Below are positions 12,524 to 19,836 of a stretch of 26,005 nt of DNA, piece after piece. The translations under genes and the position numbers were made by a program. The notes beneath the pieces were generated by a model that saw nothing but the letters and a program-made list of their open reading frames with translations, was not told the DNA's origin and did not search any database. Source of the stretch: JAKAQB01 sp027320105 (lineage in GTDB: Bacteria; Actinomycetota; Acidimicrobiia; Acidimicrobiales; Palsa-688); the NCBI GenBank assembly GCA_027320105.1, contig DAHVMA010000001.1:1-26005 (forward strand). Direction: 5' to 3'. Numbering within the stretch: the stretch's first letter is position 1; each line of letters begins with the position of its first letter.

Positions 12524-12670
12524 GTCGGCACAGGTTTCCTGGCTCCCGGATCGACGCTCGCCCCGGCCTTCCCGTCCGGCTGGACCGTGACCTTAGGTGG
12601 GGTCTGCTCCCCGGTTACAGTTGCGGGACAGCCCCGGCTTCTCACCGGTGTTCCCTGTAACCGCCCCGGA
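12524..12670 (-). promoter_or_regulatory. Cobalamin (AdoCbl-type) riboswitch upstream of cobQ
   Basis: Read on the minus strand, the segment has the order of a cobalamin aptamer: GGTTACAGGGAA, the hairpin CACCGGTG, GCCGGGGCTG, CCCGCAACTGTAACCGGGG, a B12-box-like CTAAGGTCACGGTCC, GACGGGAAGGCCGGGG, and the closing GAGCCAGGAAACCTGTGCCG. ACAGG near the start pairs with CCTGT near the end to form the closing stem. Only about 28 bases separate the aptamer from the cobQ GTG, leaving no room for a long intrinsic terminator, so control is probably at translation initiation. In that gap the SD-like GGGAG lies between GACG and CGTC, a weak potential hairpin. It should switch the whole overlapping operon A off when cobalamin is abundant. 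Confidence 0.93.
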
Positions 12671-12699
12671 CGCTACCAGCCCGGCGCGGCGGCTCTCAA
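12670..12699 (-). promoter_or_regulatory. Putative promoter of the cobQ operon
   Basis: On the minus strand TTGAGA (12699-12694) and TAGCGT (12675-12670) are separated by 18 bases, a good -35/-10 pair for a housekeeping sigma factor. Transcription would start near 12663, just at the 5' end of the riboswitch aptamer. The -35 box lies 15 bases from the cobK start codon on the other strand, so the two divergent genes share very little regulatory DNA. Inferred from sequence only. Confidence 0.55.
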
Positions 12700-12713
12700 T
12701 CCATGCGACGACC

Positions 12714-13520
12714 GTGACCGACCCGCCTCGCCTACTGCTGCTCGGGGGGACGACCGAGGCCAGCCGCCTGGCGAAGACGTTGGCTGCACGCGACGACCTG
12801 GTGGTCGTGACTTCGTTGGCGGGCCGGACGGCGAACCCCGCACCGCTGGCCGGGCGGCTCCGTTCCGGGGGGTTCGGTGGCGCCGAGGGGCTGGCTGCCT
12901 ACCTTCGGGCCGAGCGGATCTCGGCCCTGGTCGACGCCACCCACCCGTTCGCGGCGCGGATGCGCTGGCACGCCTACGAGGCGTGCAACCGGGCCGGGGT
13001 TGCGAGGCTACGCCTCGAGCGGCCGGGCTGGCAGGCGCAGCCGGGCGACCGCTGGACGGTCGTGGCCACGATGGCGGCGGCCGCCGCCGAGATCGTCCGC
13101 GGTGGGTCCCGCCGGGTGTTCGTGACCACCGGTCGGAGCGAGCTCGATACGTTGGCTCCTGCCTCCGACGGGCGACGATGGTGGTTGGTCCGCTCGATCG
13201 ACCCTCCCGAGCGGCTGCTTCTGCACCCCGCGGAGGTGATCCTCGACCGGGGCCCGTTCAGCGTCGACGCGGAGACGGCGCTCATGGCGCGTCAGCGGAT
13301 CGACCTCGTCGTGACCAAGAACAGCGGCGGGGACGCCACCGTCGCCAAGCTCGAGGCGGCTCGGAACCTGGGGGTGGACGTCGTGGTCGTCGACCGTCCG
13401 CCGTCGCCGGACGGTCCGTCGGCCTCCACCGTCGCCGACGCGCTCGAGTGGGTGGGCGCATCGCTCGGGCTCTCTCACGTCCGCTGGTACCTCTACCCGT
13501 CCGCTGGCACCTCGGGGTAG
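12714..13520 (+). CDS. cobK: Precorrin-6A reductase
   Basis: A 268-residue NADPH-dependent reductase converting precorrin-6A to dihydro-precorrin-6. Family features are LLLLGGTTEASRLAKTLA at the N-terminus, DATHPFAARM, FVTTGRSEL, RSIDPPE, and LVVTKNSGGDATVAKLEAA. The GTG at 12714 is the last possible start before the conserved core; the frame is open further upstream, but that DNA is the antisense of the riboswitch. No clear ribosome binding site or promoter was seen. The gene stands alone on the plus strand, divergent from cobQ and convergent with cobJ, whose 3' end it overlaps by 28 bases. Convergent overlap without a terminator between them is notable. Confidence 0.92.
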   Translation: MTDPPRLLLLGGTTEASRLAKTLAARDDLVVVTSLAGRTANPAPLAGRLRSGGFGGAEGLAAYLRAERISALVDATHPFAARMRWHAYEACNRAGVARLRLERPGWQAQPGDRWTVVATMAAAAAEIVRGGSRRVFVTTGRSELDTLAPASDGRRWWLVRSIDPPERLLLHPAEVILDRGPFSVDAETALMARQRIDLVVTKNSGGDATVAKLEAARNLGVDVVVVDRPPSPDGPSASTVADALEWVGASLGLSHVRWYLYPSAGTSG

Positions 13521-14284
13521 CGCCGCGGGGTGTAGACGCCGCGTCGGTCCCATCCGGGCACGTCCACCATCCTCGTCTGCGAGGACCCGACGATGAGGAT
13601 CGTCCGCATGTCGACGACGGAAGGGTCCAGGCCGGCGAGCGGGACCACGTCGACTCGCTCGGCTGGGCGGCCGACGTCGCGGGCGACGACCACAGGGGTG
13701 TCGGGGCGTCGGTGGGCGCCGATGACGGCGAGGGCCCGTCCGAGCTGCGAGGGTCGGTGCCTCGACGCCGGGTTGTAGAGGGCGAGCACGAAGTCCGCTG
13801 TCGCGGCGGCCACCAGCCGGGACTCGATGACCGACCAGGGCTTGAGGTTGTCCGACAGGGAGATGGTGGCGAAGTCGTGGCCGAGCGGAGCACCGGCCCG
13901 GGCCGCTGCAGCGTGGGCGGCGCTGACACCGGGGCTGACGATGACGTCGACGTTCTCCCAGGATGCGGGACGGTCGGGGCGGTCGAGCTGTTCCATCACC
14001 GCGGCCGCCATAGCGAACACCCCGGGGTCCCCTGACGACACGACCACTACCGATCGCCCCTCGGCTGCCAGTTCCAGAGCGTGGGCGGCCCGCTGGCCTT
14101 CCGTTCGGTTGTCCGACGGATGGCGGACCTGGCCGGCCGGCCGAGCTTCGACCATGTCGAGATAGGTGGTGTAGCCGACCAGGTCGGTGGCCTCGGTCAG
14201 CAGCGCGTCGGCGGCCGGGGTCCGCCACGGCGTGCCGCCAGGCCCGAGCCCGACGATGGCGAGCCTGCCTCGGGGAAGGGTCAT
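13493..14284 (-). CDS. cobJ: Precorrin-3B C17-methyltransferase
   Basis: A 263-residue SAM-dependent enzyme that methylates C17 with ring contraction. Signatures are AIVGLGPGGTPWRTPAA at the N-terminus, DLVGYTTYLDMV, VVSSGDPGVFAMAAAVME, PGVSAAHAAAARAGAPLGHDF, SLSDNLKPWSVIESRL and LALYNPASRHRP. These are characteristic of CobJ/CbiH. Here it is a stand-alone protein, not the CobI-CobJ fusion found in mycobacteria. The ATG at 14284 follows the cobI stop after 10 bases. It is the last gene of operon B, and its 3' end overlaps convergent cobK. Confidence 0.95.
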   Translation of the reverse strand: MTLPRGRLAIVGLGPGGTPWRTPAADALLTEATDLVGYTTYLDMVEARPAGQVRHPSDNRTEGQRAAHALELAAEGRSVVVVSSGDPGVFAMAAAVMEQLDRPDRPASWENVDVIVSPGVSAAHAAAARAGAPLGHDFATISLSDNLKPWSVIESRLVAAATADFVLALYNPASRHRPSQLGRALAVIGAHRRPDTPVVVARDVGRPAERVDVVPLAGLDPSVVDMRTILIVGSSQTRMVDVPGWDRRGVYTPRRYPEVPADG

Positions 14285-14294
14285 GTGGTCGCGC

Positions 14295-15035
14295 TCACCG
14301 GGTCGGGGCCTCGGCGCTGGGGATGACGACGATGGAGAAGTAGGGGGCGGCGGCCGGATCGGCTTCTGCCAGGGGCAGGATCCGCTGCTCGGGCATGGTG
14401 GCCCGCTCGACGTACCAGGCCCGCTCCAGCAGACCGGCGGCCTCGACCGAGGCGCGGACCTTTTCGAGGTTGCGACCGAGCTTCATCACGACGGCCGCCT
14501 CGGCCGCCGCCAGCCGCCGCCGCAGCTCCTCGCCCGGCAGCACGCCCGACAGCACGGACAGCGTCTCGTTGCGGCACACGAGCGGGGCGCCCAGCACGGC
14601 CGCGCCGGCCAGGATCGACGGGACGCCGGGCACGACCTCGCTTCGGTAGCGACCGGCCAGCCGGTTGTGGAGGTACATGTAGGACCCGTAGAAGAGCGGG
14701 TCGCCTTCGCAGAGCACGGCCACGTCGACGCCCTCGTCGAGGACCGTGGCGATCCGGTCCGCCGCCTCGTCGTAGAAGCCGGACAACAGGCGTTCGTATT
14801 CGGCTCCGGCCGCCAGCTCGGTCGTGACGGGATAGTGCAGTGCCAACTCGCGCTGGCCGGGCCGGAGGTGGTCGGCGGCCGCGGCCCGGGCGTTGCTCGG
14901 CCGCCCGGCGGCGGCGAAGAAGGCCACCGCTCCCGAGCCGGCGATGATCCGCTGCGCCTTCACGGTGACGAGCTCGGGGTCACCGGGCCCGACTCCCACC
15001 CCCCACAGCCGCCCGTTCGCGCGATCCCCGGTCAT
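14295..15035 (-). CDS. cobI: Precorrin-2 C20-methyltransferase
   Basis: A 246-residue SAM-dependent methylase that makes precorrin-3A. It opens with WGVGVGPGDPELVTVKA and contains CEGDPLFYGSYMYL, VVPGVPSILAGAAVLGAPL, VMKLGRNLEKVRAS and AWYVERATMPEQ, all typical of CobI/CbiL. The ATG at 15035 overlaps the cobH stop by 4 bases. This is the canonical copy; a second, divergent CobI-like domain is fused to an RHH domain in operon C. Confidence 0.95.
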   Translation of the reverse strand: MTGDRANGRLWGVGVGPGDPELVTVKAQRIIAGSGAVAFFAAAGRPSNARAAAADHLRPGQRELALHYPVTTELAAGAEYERLLSGFYDEAADRIATVLDEGVDVAVLCEGDPLFYGSYMYLHNRLAGRYRSEVVPGVPSILAGAAVLGAPLVCRNETLSVLSGVLPGEELRRRLAAAEAAVVMKLGRNLEKVRASVEAAGLLERAWYVERATMPEQRILPLAEADPAAAPYFSIVVIPSAEAPTR

Positions 15036-15664
15036 TCGCGCTCGGTCGCCAGGGCGTTGACCGCGGCGGCGGCCATGGCGCTGCCGCCGCGGCGGCCGAG
15101 CGCCGTCACGTAGGGGACGCCGTGGACCGCCTCGACGAGCGCCTGCTTGGACTCGGCCGCGCCCACGAAGCCGACGGGGAACCCCAGGATGAGCGCCGGG
15201 CGTGGAGCGCCGCTGTCGAGCAGCTCCAGCAGGCGCCACAGGGCCGTCGGGGCGTTTCCGACAGCGACGACCGAACCTTCGAGGCGCTCCAGCCACAGAT
15301 CGACGGCGGCGGCGGAGCGGGTCGTCGCCATCGCCGCGGCAACCTCGGGGACCCGGGGGTCGCCCAGGGTGCAGATGACGTCGTTGCCCGCCTGCAGCCG
15401 GCTTCGGGTCACGCCGTCGGCGACCATGTGGGCGTCGGCCAGGATCGGCGCTCCAGCGGCGAGCGCCGCCCGCCCGGCACGGCCGGCACCGGCGGAGAAG
15501 CGAAGGTCGGCGACCACGTCGACCATCCCGCAGGAGTGGACCACCCGCACCGCGAGCTTCTCGAGGTCGTCGGGGACCTGCGTGAGGTCGGCCTCGGCCC
15601 GGATGGTCTCGAACGACCGGCGGTAGATCTCGGCGCCGTTGCGCTCGTAGCGGCGTCCGGTCAT
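15032..15664 (-). CDS. cobH: Precorrin-8X methylmutase
   Basis: A 210-residue isomerase that moves the C11 methyl group to C12, giving hydrogenobyrinate. VVHSCGMVDV carries the catalytic histidine at H43, the same position reported for the well-studied CobH. APILADAHMVADG, VGNAPTALWRLLEL, LGFPVGFVGAAESKQALVE and ALGRRGGSAMAAAAVNAL complete the family pattern. The ATG at 15664 overlaps the cobG stop by 4 bases, and the stop overlaps cobI by 4 bases. Confidence 0.96.
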   Translation of the reverse strand: MTGRRYERNGAEIYRRSFETIRAEADLTQVPDDLEKLAVRVVHSCGMVDVVADLRFSAGAGRAGRAALAAGAPILADAHMVADGVTRSRLQAGNDVICTLGDPRVPEVAAAMATTRSAAAVDLWLERLEGSVVAVGNAPTALWRLLELLDSGAPRPALILGFPVGFVGAAESKQALVEAVHGVPYVTALGRRGGSAMAAAAVNALATERE

Positions 15665-16917
15665 GAGCCCGCCGCCACGGCCACGGCCTCTGCGCTGCGA
15701 ACGGCCAGTGCCCGTAGGTCGCCGTCCGCGTAGACGTCATAGCGATCGGGGCCCGAACCGACCAGGGTGACAGCCAGCGGGGTGTGGTGGGCGCAGCACT
15801 TGGCGCAGCCTGACACGTGCACCGCCGCGGGAGGGGCGCCGCTTTCGCGGCGCGCCGCGATGACCCGGTGGGCGTCGCCGATGGCATCGGTCAGCCCCGA
15901 GGTGCAGCCGTGCGACCCGGCGCAGGCGACGACCGTCGACGCCGGGTCGGAGGCGTCGACGACGAGGCCGGCTGCCTTGAGGTCGTCGAGGAGGGCGGCG
16001 CGCTCGTCGGCTGCGACGGCCGGGAACACGACACCCCGCCAGGGGGTGAGACGCAGCAGACCGTCCGAGTAGCGCCTCGCCGCGGCCGCCATGGCAGTCA
16101 TGGCCTTGGAGTCGGCCCGGCCGAGCGTCGGCATGGCCCCCACCCATCCGGCTCCCGCCCCGAGGGGGCCGGCGACCCGGACGGCGGCTGCCGCGCTCGC
16201 TGCCGGCACGGTGGCACTCGCCCGGGGCCGGCCCAGCGACCCGACAGCCGCCTCGACCAGCGCGTCGACTAGCTCGCTTCGTGCCACGCGCCGCGGCCGG
16301 GCGGACGACCCTTCCTCTCCGTCGGCTGCCCACCCCCAACAGACGCCCATCACACCGCCCGTCGACGTCGGGACGGCGACCACCGCGGCTCGCCGGCCAG
16401 CAAGGCCGAACGATCCGCCGCCGTCGATGGCGAAGCCGAACTTGTCGTCGAGCCCGTCGAGTCGAGACTCCGCGTCCAGGGCGGCGAGCAGCGGCGCGAG
16501 GAGCGGGCCGAGGTCCACCGCGTCGGGGTCCAGGTCGCCCAGGGGACCGAGCAGGACGTTGCGACGACGGTCGGCGAACGGGCCGCCACTGACCCCCGAG
16601 CCGACCAGCGCTGCTCCAAGGGCGGCCGCCGCTCCTGGCCGGATCCCCCGCAGCTGCAGATTGGCCCGGCTGGTGATCTCCACGATCCCGCTGCCCCATC
16701 GCTGCGCCGCGTCGGCCACCGCCTGGAGCGCGGCGGCCCCGATCCGGCCGCCCGGCACGCGGATGCGGGTCAGGCCCCCATCGGCGCGCGCAACCACGTT
16801 GTCGACGCTCGGGCAGGCCGGCGCGGGTCCCGGACCAGACTGGACCGGGCCAGACGGGGCCGGGGCACCGGTGCCGCCCTCGCCGAAGGGAGGGGCGGCG
16901 TTGTTCTCGGGCAGCAT
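15661..16917 (-). CDS. cobG: Precorrin-3B synthase (CobG-type, [4Fe-4S])
   Basis: A 418-residue nitrite/sulfite-reductase-like enzyme that oxidises precorrin-3A using molecular oxygen, the hallmark of the aerobic pathway. Conserved features include GLTRIRVPGGRIGAAALQAV, EITSRANLQLRG, and the cluster cysteines C332-x5-C338 (CAGSHGC) and C371-x3-C375 (CAKCC). The N-terminal 35 residues are proline- and glycine-rich and not conserved. I chose ATG at 16917; a TTG at 16947 in the same frame would start inside the palindrome. A TAGGGT box 8 bases before the ATG suggests a leaderless transcript. It is the first gene of operon B. Confidence 0.92.
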   Translation of the reverse strand: MLPENNAAPPFGEGGTGAPAPSGPVQSGPGPAPACPSVDNVVARADGGLTRIRVPGGRIGAAALQAVADAAQRWGSGIVEITSRANLQLRGIRPGAAAALGAALVGSGVSGGPFADRRRNVLLGPLGDLDPDAVDLGPLLAPLLAALDAESRLDGLDDKFGFAIDGGGSFGLAGRRAAVVAVPTSTGGVMGVCWGWAADGEEGSSARPRRVARSELVDALVEAAVGSLGRPRASATVPAASAAAAVRVAGPLGAGAGWVGAMPTLGRADSKAMTAMAAAARRYSDGLLRLTPWRGVVFPAVAADERAALLDDLKAAGLVVDASDPASTVVACAGSHGCTSGLTDAIGDAHRVIAARRESGAPPAAVHVSGCAKCCAHHTPLAVTLVGSGPDRYDVYADGDLRALAVRSAEAVAVAAGS

Positions 16918-16925
16918 CGCCGGGG

Positions 16926-16931
16926 ACCCTA
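16926..16931 (-). promoter_or_regulatory. Putative -10 box of the cobG operon
   Basis: TAGGGT on the minus strand fits the actinobacterial TAnnnT consensus and ends 8 bases before the cobG ATG, which would place the transcript start at or next to the start codon (leaderless). No good -35 is present; that position falls within the neighbouring palindrome. Confidence 0.4.
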
Positions 16932-16935
16932 CCAA

Positions 16936-16960
16936 GACGTAGGGCAACCTACCCTACGTC
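16936..16960. promoter_or_regulatory. Palindromic operator candidate between cobG and cobO
   Basis: Perfect 9-base arms GACGTAGGG (16936-16944) and CCCTACGTC (16952-16960) flank a 7-base spacer in the 69-base gap between two divergent operons. The element covers the expected -35 positions of both candidate promoters, so a bound protein could control both operons together. CCTACC/TAGGGT repeats flank it. The arm centres are 16 bases apart, about one and a half helical turns. The regulator is unknown; the RHH-containing protein encoded downstream in operon C is one candidate. Confidence 0.6.
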
Positions 16961-16973
16961 GGGGGGGGACGGC

Positions 16974-16979
16974 TAGTGT
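16974..16979 (+). promoter_or_regulatory. Putative -10 box of the cobO operon
   Basis: TAGTGT matches TAnnnT and ends 7 bases before the cobO GTG at 16987, so transcription may begin at the start codon (leaderless). No Shine-Dalgarno sequence is present in the short leader, which supports this reading. The -35 region would fall in the palindrome. Confidence 0.45.
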
Positions 16980-16986
16980 CGCGCCG

Positions 16987-17508
16987 GTGCCCCAGCCGTC
17001 GCGCCTGTTGGTCAACACCGGTCCCGGAAAGGGCAAGAGCTCGGCCGCCTTCGGGGTGATGGGACGGGCCTGGGCCCGGGGGTGGACGGTGGGTGTCGTC
17101 CAGTTCGTCAAGAGCGACAAGTGGCAGGTCGGCGAGCGCAAGCTGGCTGCGCATCTCGGGATCGACTGGCACACCCTCGGCGACGGGTTCACCTGGGAGT
17201 CGGAAGATCTCGACGCCACCGAGGCCAGGGGCCGCCACGCCTGGCAGGTAGCCAGCCAGATGATCGCCTCGGGCGACTACGACATGGTGATCCTCGACGA
17301 GATGACCTACATCGTGAAGTACGGCTGGGTGCCGGTCGCCGACGTGGTAGCGGTCCTCGCCTCGCGCCCGCAACGGACCAACGTCATCGTCACCGGGCGC
17401 AACGCGCCGGCCGAGGTCGTGGCGCTGGCCGACACGGTGACCGAGATGGTCAAGGTGAAGCATGCCTTCGACCAGGACATCCGAGCCCGCAAGGGGATCG
17501 AGTATTGA
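16987..17508 (+). CDS. cobO: Corrinoid adenosyltransferase (CobO/BtuR type)
   Basis: A 173-residue ATP:cob(I)alamin adenosyltransferase that adds the upper 5'-deoxyadenosyl ligand to the reduced cobalt. The P-loop NTGPGKGKSSAAFG is near residues 10-23, followed by GVVQFVKSDKW, GDYDMVILDEMTY, VIVTGRNAPAEVVALAD and the C-terminal KHAFDQDIRARKGIEY, which is characteristic. The start is GTG at 16987, the first possible start, with no ribosome binding site. It heads operon C and its stop overlaps cobB as TTGA. Confidence 0.96.
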   Translation: MPQPSRLLVNTGPGKGKSSAAFGVMGRAWARGWTVGVVQFVKSDKWQVGERKLAAHLGIDWHTLGDGFTWESEDLDATEARGRHAWQVASQMIASGDYDMVILDEMTYIVKYGWVPVADVVAVLASRPQRTNVIVTGRNAPAEVVALADTVTEMVKVKHAFDQDIRARKGIEY

Positions 17509-18890
17509 CGGCCCTCGGCCCGCGCCTGGTCGTGGCCGGCACTCGCTCGGGGGCGGGCAAGACCACGGTCGCTTCGGGCCTGATGGCGGCGTTCCGGCAG
17601 CGGGGATGGTGGGTGGCGGCGGCCAAGGTCGGGCCGGACTTCATCGACCCGGGCTACCACTCGGTGGCGACCGGCCGGCCGGGGCGCAACCTCGACCCGT
17701 GGATGTGCGGTGCGGAGCTGATGGGCCCGCTGGCGGCCAGGGCCGCAGAGGGCGCCGACGTCCTGGTGGTCGAAGGGGTCATGGGCCTCTTCGACGGCGC
17801 CGCCGACGGCACCCCGTCGTCGACGGCCGAGGTGGCCAAGCGCCTCGACGCCCCGGTGGTCCTCGTCGTCGACGCCGCGTCCACGAGCCAATCGGTCGCT
17901 GCTGTCGTCCACGGCTTTCGCACCTGGGACCCCGAGGTGCGCGTCGCCGGGGTGGTCCTCAACCTGGTGGGCAGCGACAACCACGAGGCGATGCTGCGCG
18001 CTGCACTCGCCGACGCCGGCGTGCCCGTCTACGGGGTCCTGCGACGTGATGACGCCATGCGGTGGCGCAGCCGTCACCTGGGGTTGCAGCCGGTCGCCGA
18101 GGATCCCTCCGGCGTCCGCCAGGCACTCGATCGCCTGGCCGTGTCCATCTCGGCGGGCTGCGACCTCGACGGGCTGATGCGCCTGGCTCGTTCTGCTCCC
18201 TCCGTTCCCACGGCATCGCTGGCCCGGCCCAGACAGGTCGTCGGCGATCATGCTCGGCCCCTTGTGGCGGTCGCCGCCGGCCCGGCCTTCAGCTTCTCGT
18301 ACCCGGACAACCTCGAGGCGCTCGGTGCCGCCGGGGCGGAGGTGGTCACCTTCGACCCCTGCGTCGACGAGGGTCTGCCGGCACAGACGTCCGCCGTGCT
18401 CGCCGGCGGCGGCTTCCCCGAAGTGTACGCGGACGCCCTGGCCGCCAACGAGCCGATGCTGCGGTCCGTAGCCGACCACCACCGCCGGGGCGGCGTGATC
18501 TGGGCCGAGTGCGGAGGGCTGTTGTGGCTGACCCGCAGGCTCGACGGGTCCGCCATGGCCGGGGTGGTGGACGCCGACGCGACCATGGGCGGCGGGCGCG
18601 TCCTCGCCTACCGGTCGGCGACGACGACGGGCCCGTCGCCACTGGGGCCGGCGGGGACCCAGGTCCGGGGCCACGAGTTCCACTACTCGGCCACCGACCC
18701 GGGCGGCGACGCTCTGGTCCTCGCTGGCCGGCACGGGACGACGACCGGCGGGTTCGCCGCTCCGCACCTCCTCGCCTCCTACCTGCATGTCCACCTGGCG
18801 TCGGACCCGACCCTCGCCGAGGCGTTCGTCTCCACGGCGGCTCGGTCGCCGCTCGCCGTGCCCGGTGCCGCCGGCCGTGGCACCCGATGA
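17505..18890 (+). CDS. cobB: Hydrogenobyrinic/cobyrinic acid a,c-diamide synthase
   Basis: A 461-residue glutamine-dependent amidotransferase that amidates the a and c side chains before cobalt insertion in the aerobic pathway. GTRSGAGKTT (12-21) is the ATP motif; KVGPDFIDPGYH, LVVEGVMGLFDG and VVDAASTSQSVAAVVHG follow. The C-terminal glutaminase domain has PAFSFSYPDNLEAL, LAGGGFPEVYA, nucleophile C336 in WAECGGLLWL, and GHEFHYS. The start is TTG at 17505, overlapping the cobO TGA (TTGA); the preceding codons belong to cobO sequence, and the conserved core begins at once. The next gene begins 43 bases later, the widest gap in operon C. Confidence 0.93.
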   Translation: MTALGPRLVVAGTRSGAGKTTVASGLMAAFRQRGWWVAAAKVGPDFIDPGYHSVATGRPGRNLDPWMCGAELMGPLAARAAEGADVLVVEGVMGLFDGAADGTPSSTAEVAKRLDAPVVLVVDAASTSQSVAAVVHGFRTWDPEVRVAGVVLNLVGSDNHEAMLRAALADAGVPVYGVLRRDDAMRWRSRHLGLQPVAEDPSGVRQALDRLAVSISAGCDLDGLMRLARSAPSVPTASLARPRQVVGDHARPLVAVAAGPAFSFSYPDNLEALGAAGAEVVTFDPCVDEGLPAQTSAVLAGGGFPEVYADALAANEPMLRSVADHHRRGGVIWAECGGLLWLTRRLDGSAMAGVVDADATMGGGRVLAYRSATTTGPSPLGPAGTQVRGHEFHYSATDPGGDALVLAGRHGTTTGGFAAPHLLASYLHVHLASDPTLAEAFVSTAARSPLAVPGAAGRGTR

Positions 18891-18933
18891 GCGCACGGCC
18901 GGCCGGAGGGGCGCCGGCCGGTCGAGGTCCACG

Positions 18934-19836
18934 ATGCGCAAGACGTCGGTCTACCTCTCCGACGACCTGAAAGCTGCGCTCTCGGTCGCTGCGGCCCGCT
19001 CAGGTCGCTCCGAGGCCGGCACCATCCGCCTCGCGCTCGAGGCCTTCGTCCGCTCCGCCGGCCCTGCCCCCACCAGCGAGCGGCGGTCCCGCCGCCCCAT
19101 CCCTGGCGGACCGTGCCTCGTGGGGGTCGGCGTCGGCCCCGGTGATCCCGAGCTCCTCACCGGTCGGGCCCGCCGGATCCTCCTGGCCGCCGATCGCGTG
19201 CTCGCCGGGTCCATCTCGGACGACGCGACCGGAAGGGCAGAGGCGGTCGTCCACGCCGCGGCGCCGGGGGTGGCCGTCGAGCGGGTAGTGCTCCACGTCG
19301 GCCCTGACGCCAAAGCCAGGCGCCGGAGCCTGGCCGCTGCCGCCGAGCGGATCACGGTGCTCCTCGACCAGGGTGAGCTGGTCGCCTTCGCCACGCTTGG
19401 CGACCCGCACCTCTACTCGTCGTTCCCCGCGCTGGCCGAAGCCGTGCAGGCGCTGGCGCCCGGGGCGGTTGTCGAGGCGGAACCCGGCATCCTCCCCTTC
19501 CAGCAGCTGGCGGCGGCGACGTCGACGACCGTCGCCCAGGGCGACGAGCGGGTCACGGTGGCGATCCTCGGTGACGACCCCGCCGAACTGGACTCCCTCT
19601 TCGACCATGACGACACGACCGTGGTCATCTACAAGGGCGGGCGGGAGCTGCCGGCGGTCGCCGCGTCGCTGGCACGCCGTGGCCGGCTCGGCGCCGCGGT
19701 GGCCGGCGAGCTGCTGGGACAGCCCGGAGAGCGTTGCCTGGCCCTCGCCGATCTGGCCACCGGCCCCGGCTCCTACCTGGCCACCGCCATCGTGCCGGCC
19801 CGCAGGTCGCCGGCCGCGCGGGGGTGTGGCGCGTGA
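18934..19836 (+). CDS. Ribbon-helix-helix domain fused to a CobI-like tetrapyrrole methylase
   Basis: A 300-residue protein. Residues 1-40 form a ribbon-helix-helix (CopG/Arc-like) domain: strand KTSVYLS, helix DDLKAALSVAAARSG, then RSEAGTIRLALEAFV. A basic, proline-rich linker (41-60) leads to a SAM-dependent tetrapyrrole methylase domain with VGVGVGPGDPELLTGRA (63-79) and ATLGDPHLYSSFPAL (153-167), nearest by eye to CobI/CbiL. A canonical CobI is encoded in operon B, so this copy looks redundant for catalysis. RHH domains usually bind DNA as dimers, so it may be a regulator that senses SAM or a corrin precursor, or a methylase with a dimerising arm. I chose ATG at 18934, with GAGG 7-10 bases upstream and the strand starting at once; GTG at 18877 would overlap cobB. 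Confidence 0.85.
   Translation: MRKTSVYLSDDLKAALSVAAARSGRSEAGTIRLALEAFVRSAGPAPTSERRSRRPIPGGPCLVGVGVGPGDPELLTGRARRILLAADRVLAGSISDDATGRAEAVVHAAAPGVAVERVVLHVGPDAKARRRSLAAAAERITVLLDQGELVAFATLGDPHLYSSFPALAEAVQALAPGAVVEAEPGILPFQQLAAATSTTVAQGDERVTVAILGDDPAELDSLFDHDDTTVVIYKGGRELPAVAASLARRGRLGAAVAGELLGQPGERCLALADLATGPGSYLATAIVPARRSPAARGCGA

Noticed and set aside
15108..15118. ACGTAGGGG inside cobH resembling a half-site of the 16936-16960 palindrome
   Set aside because: A single half-site within a coding region, with no partner arm; likely chance.
18887..18970. ATG overlapping the cobB stop as ATGA
   Set aside because: It opens a frame of only 27 codons with no motif; the following real gene starts at 18934 in another frame.
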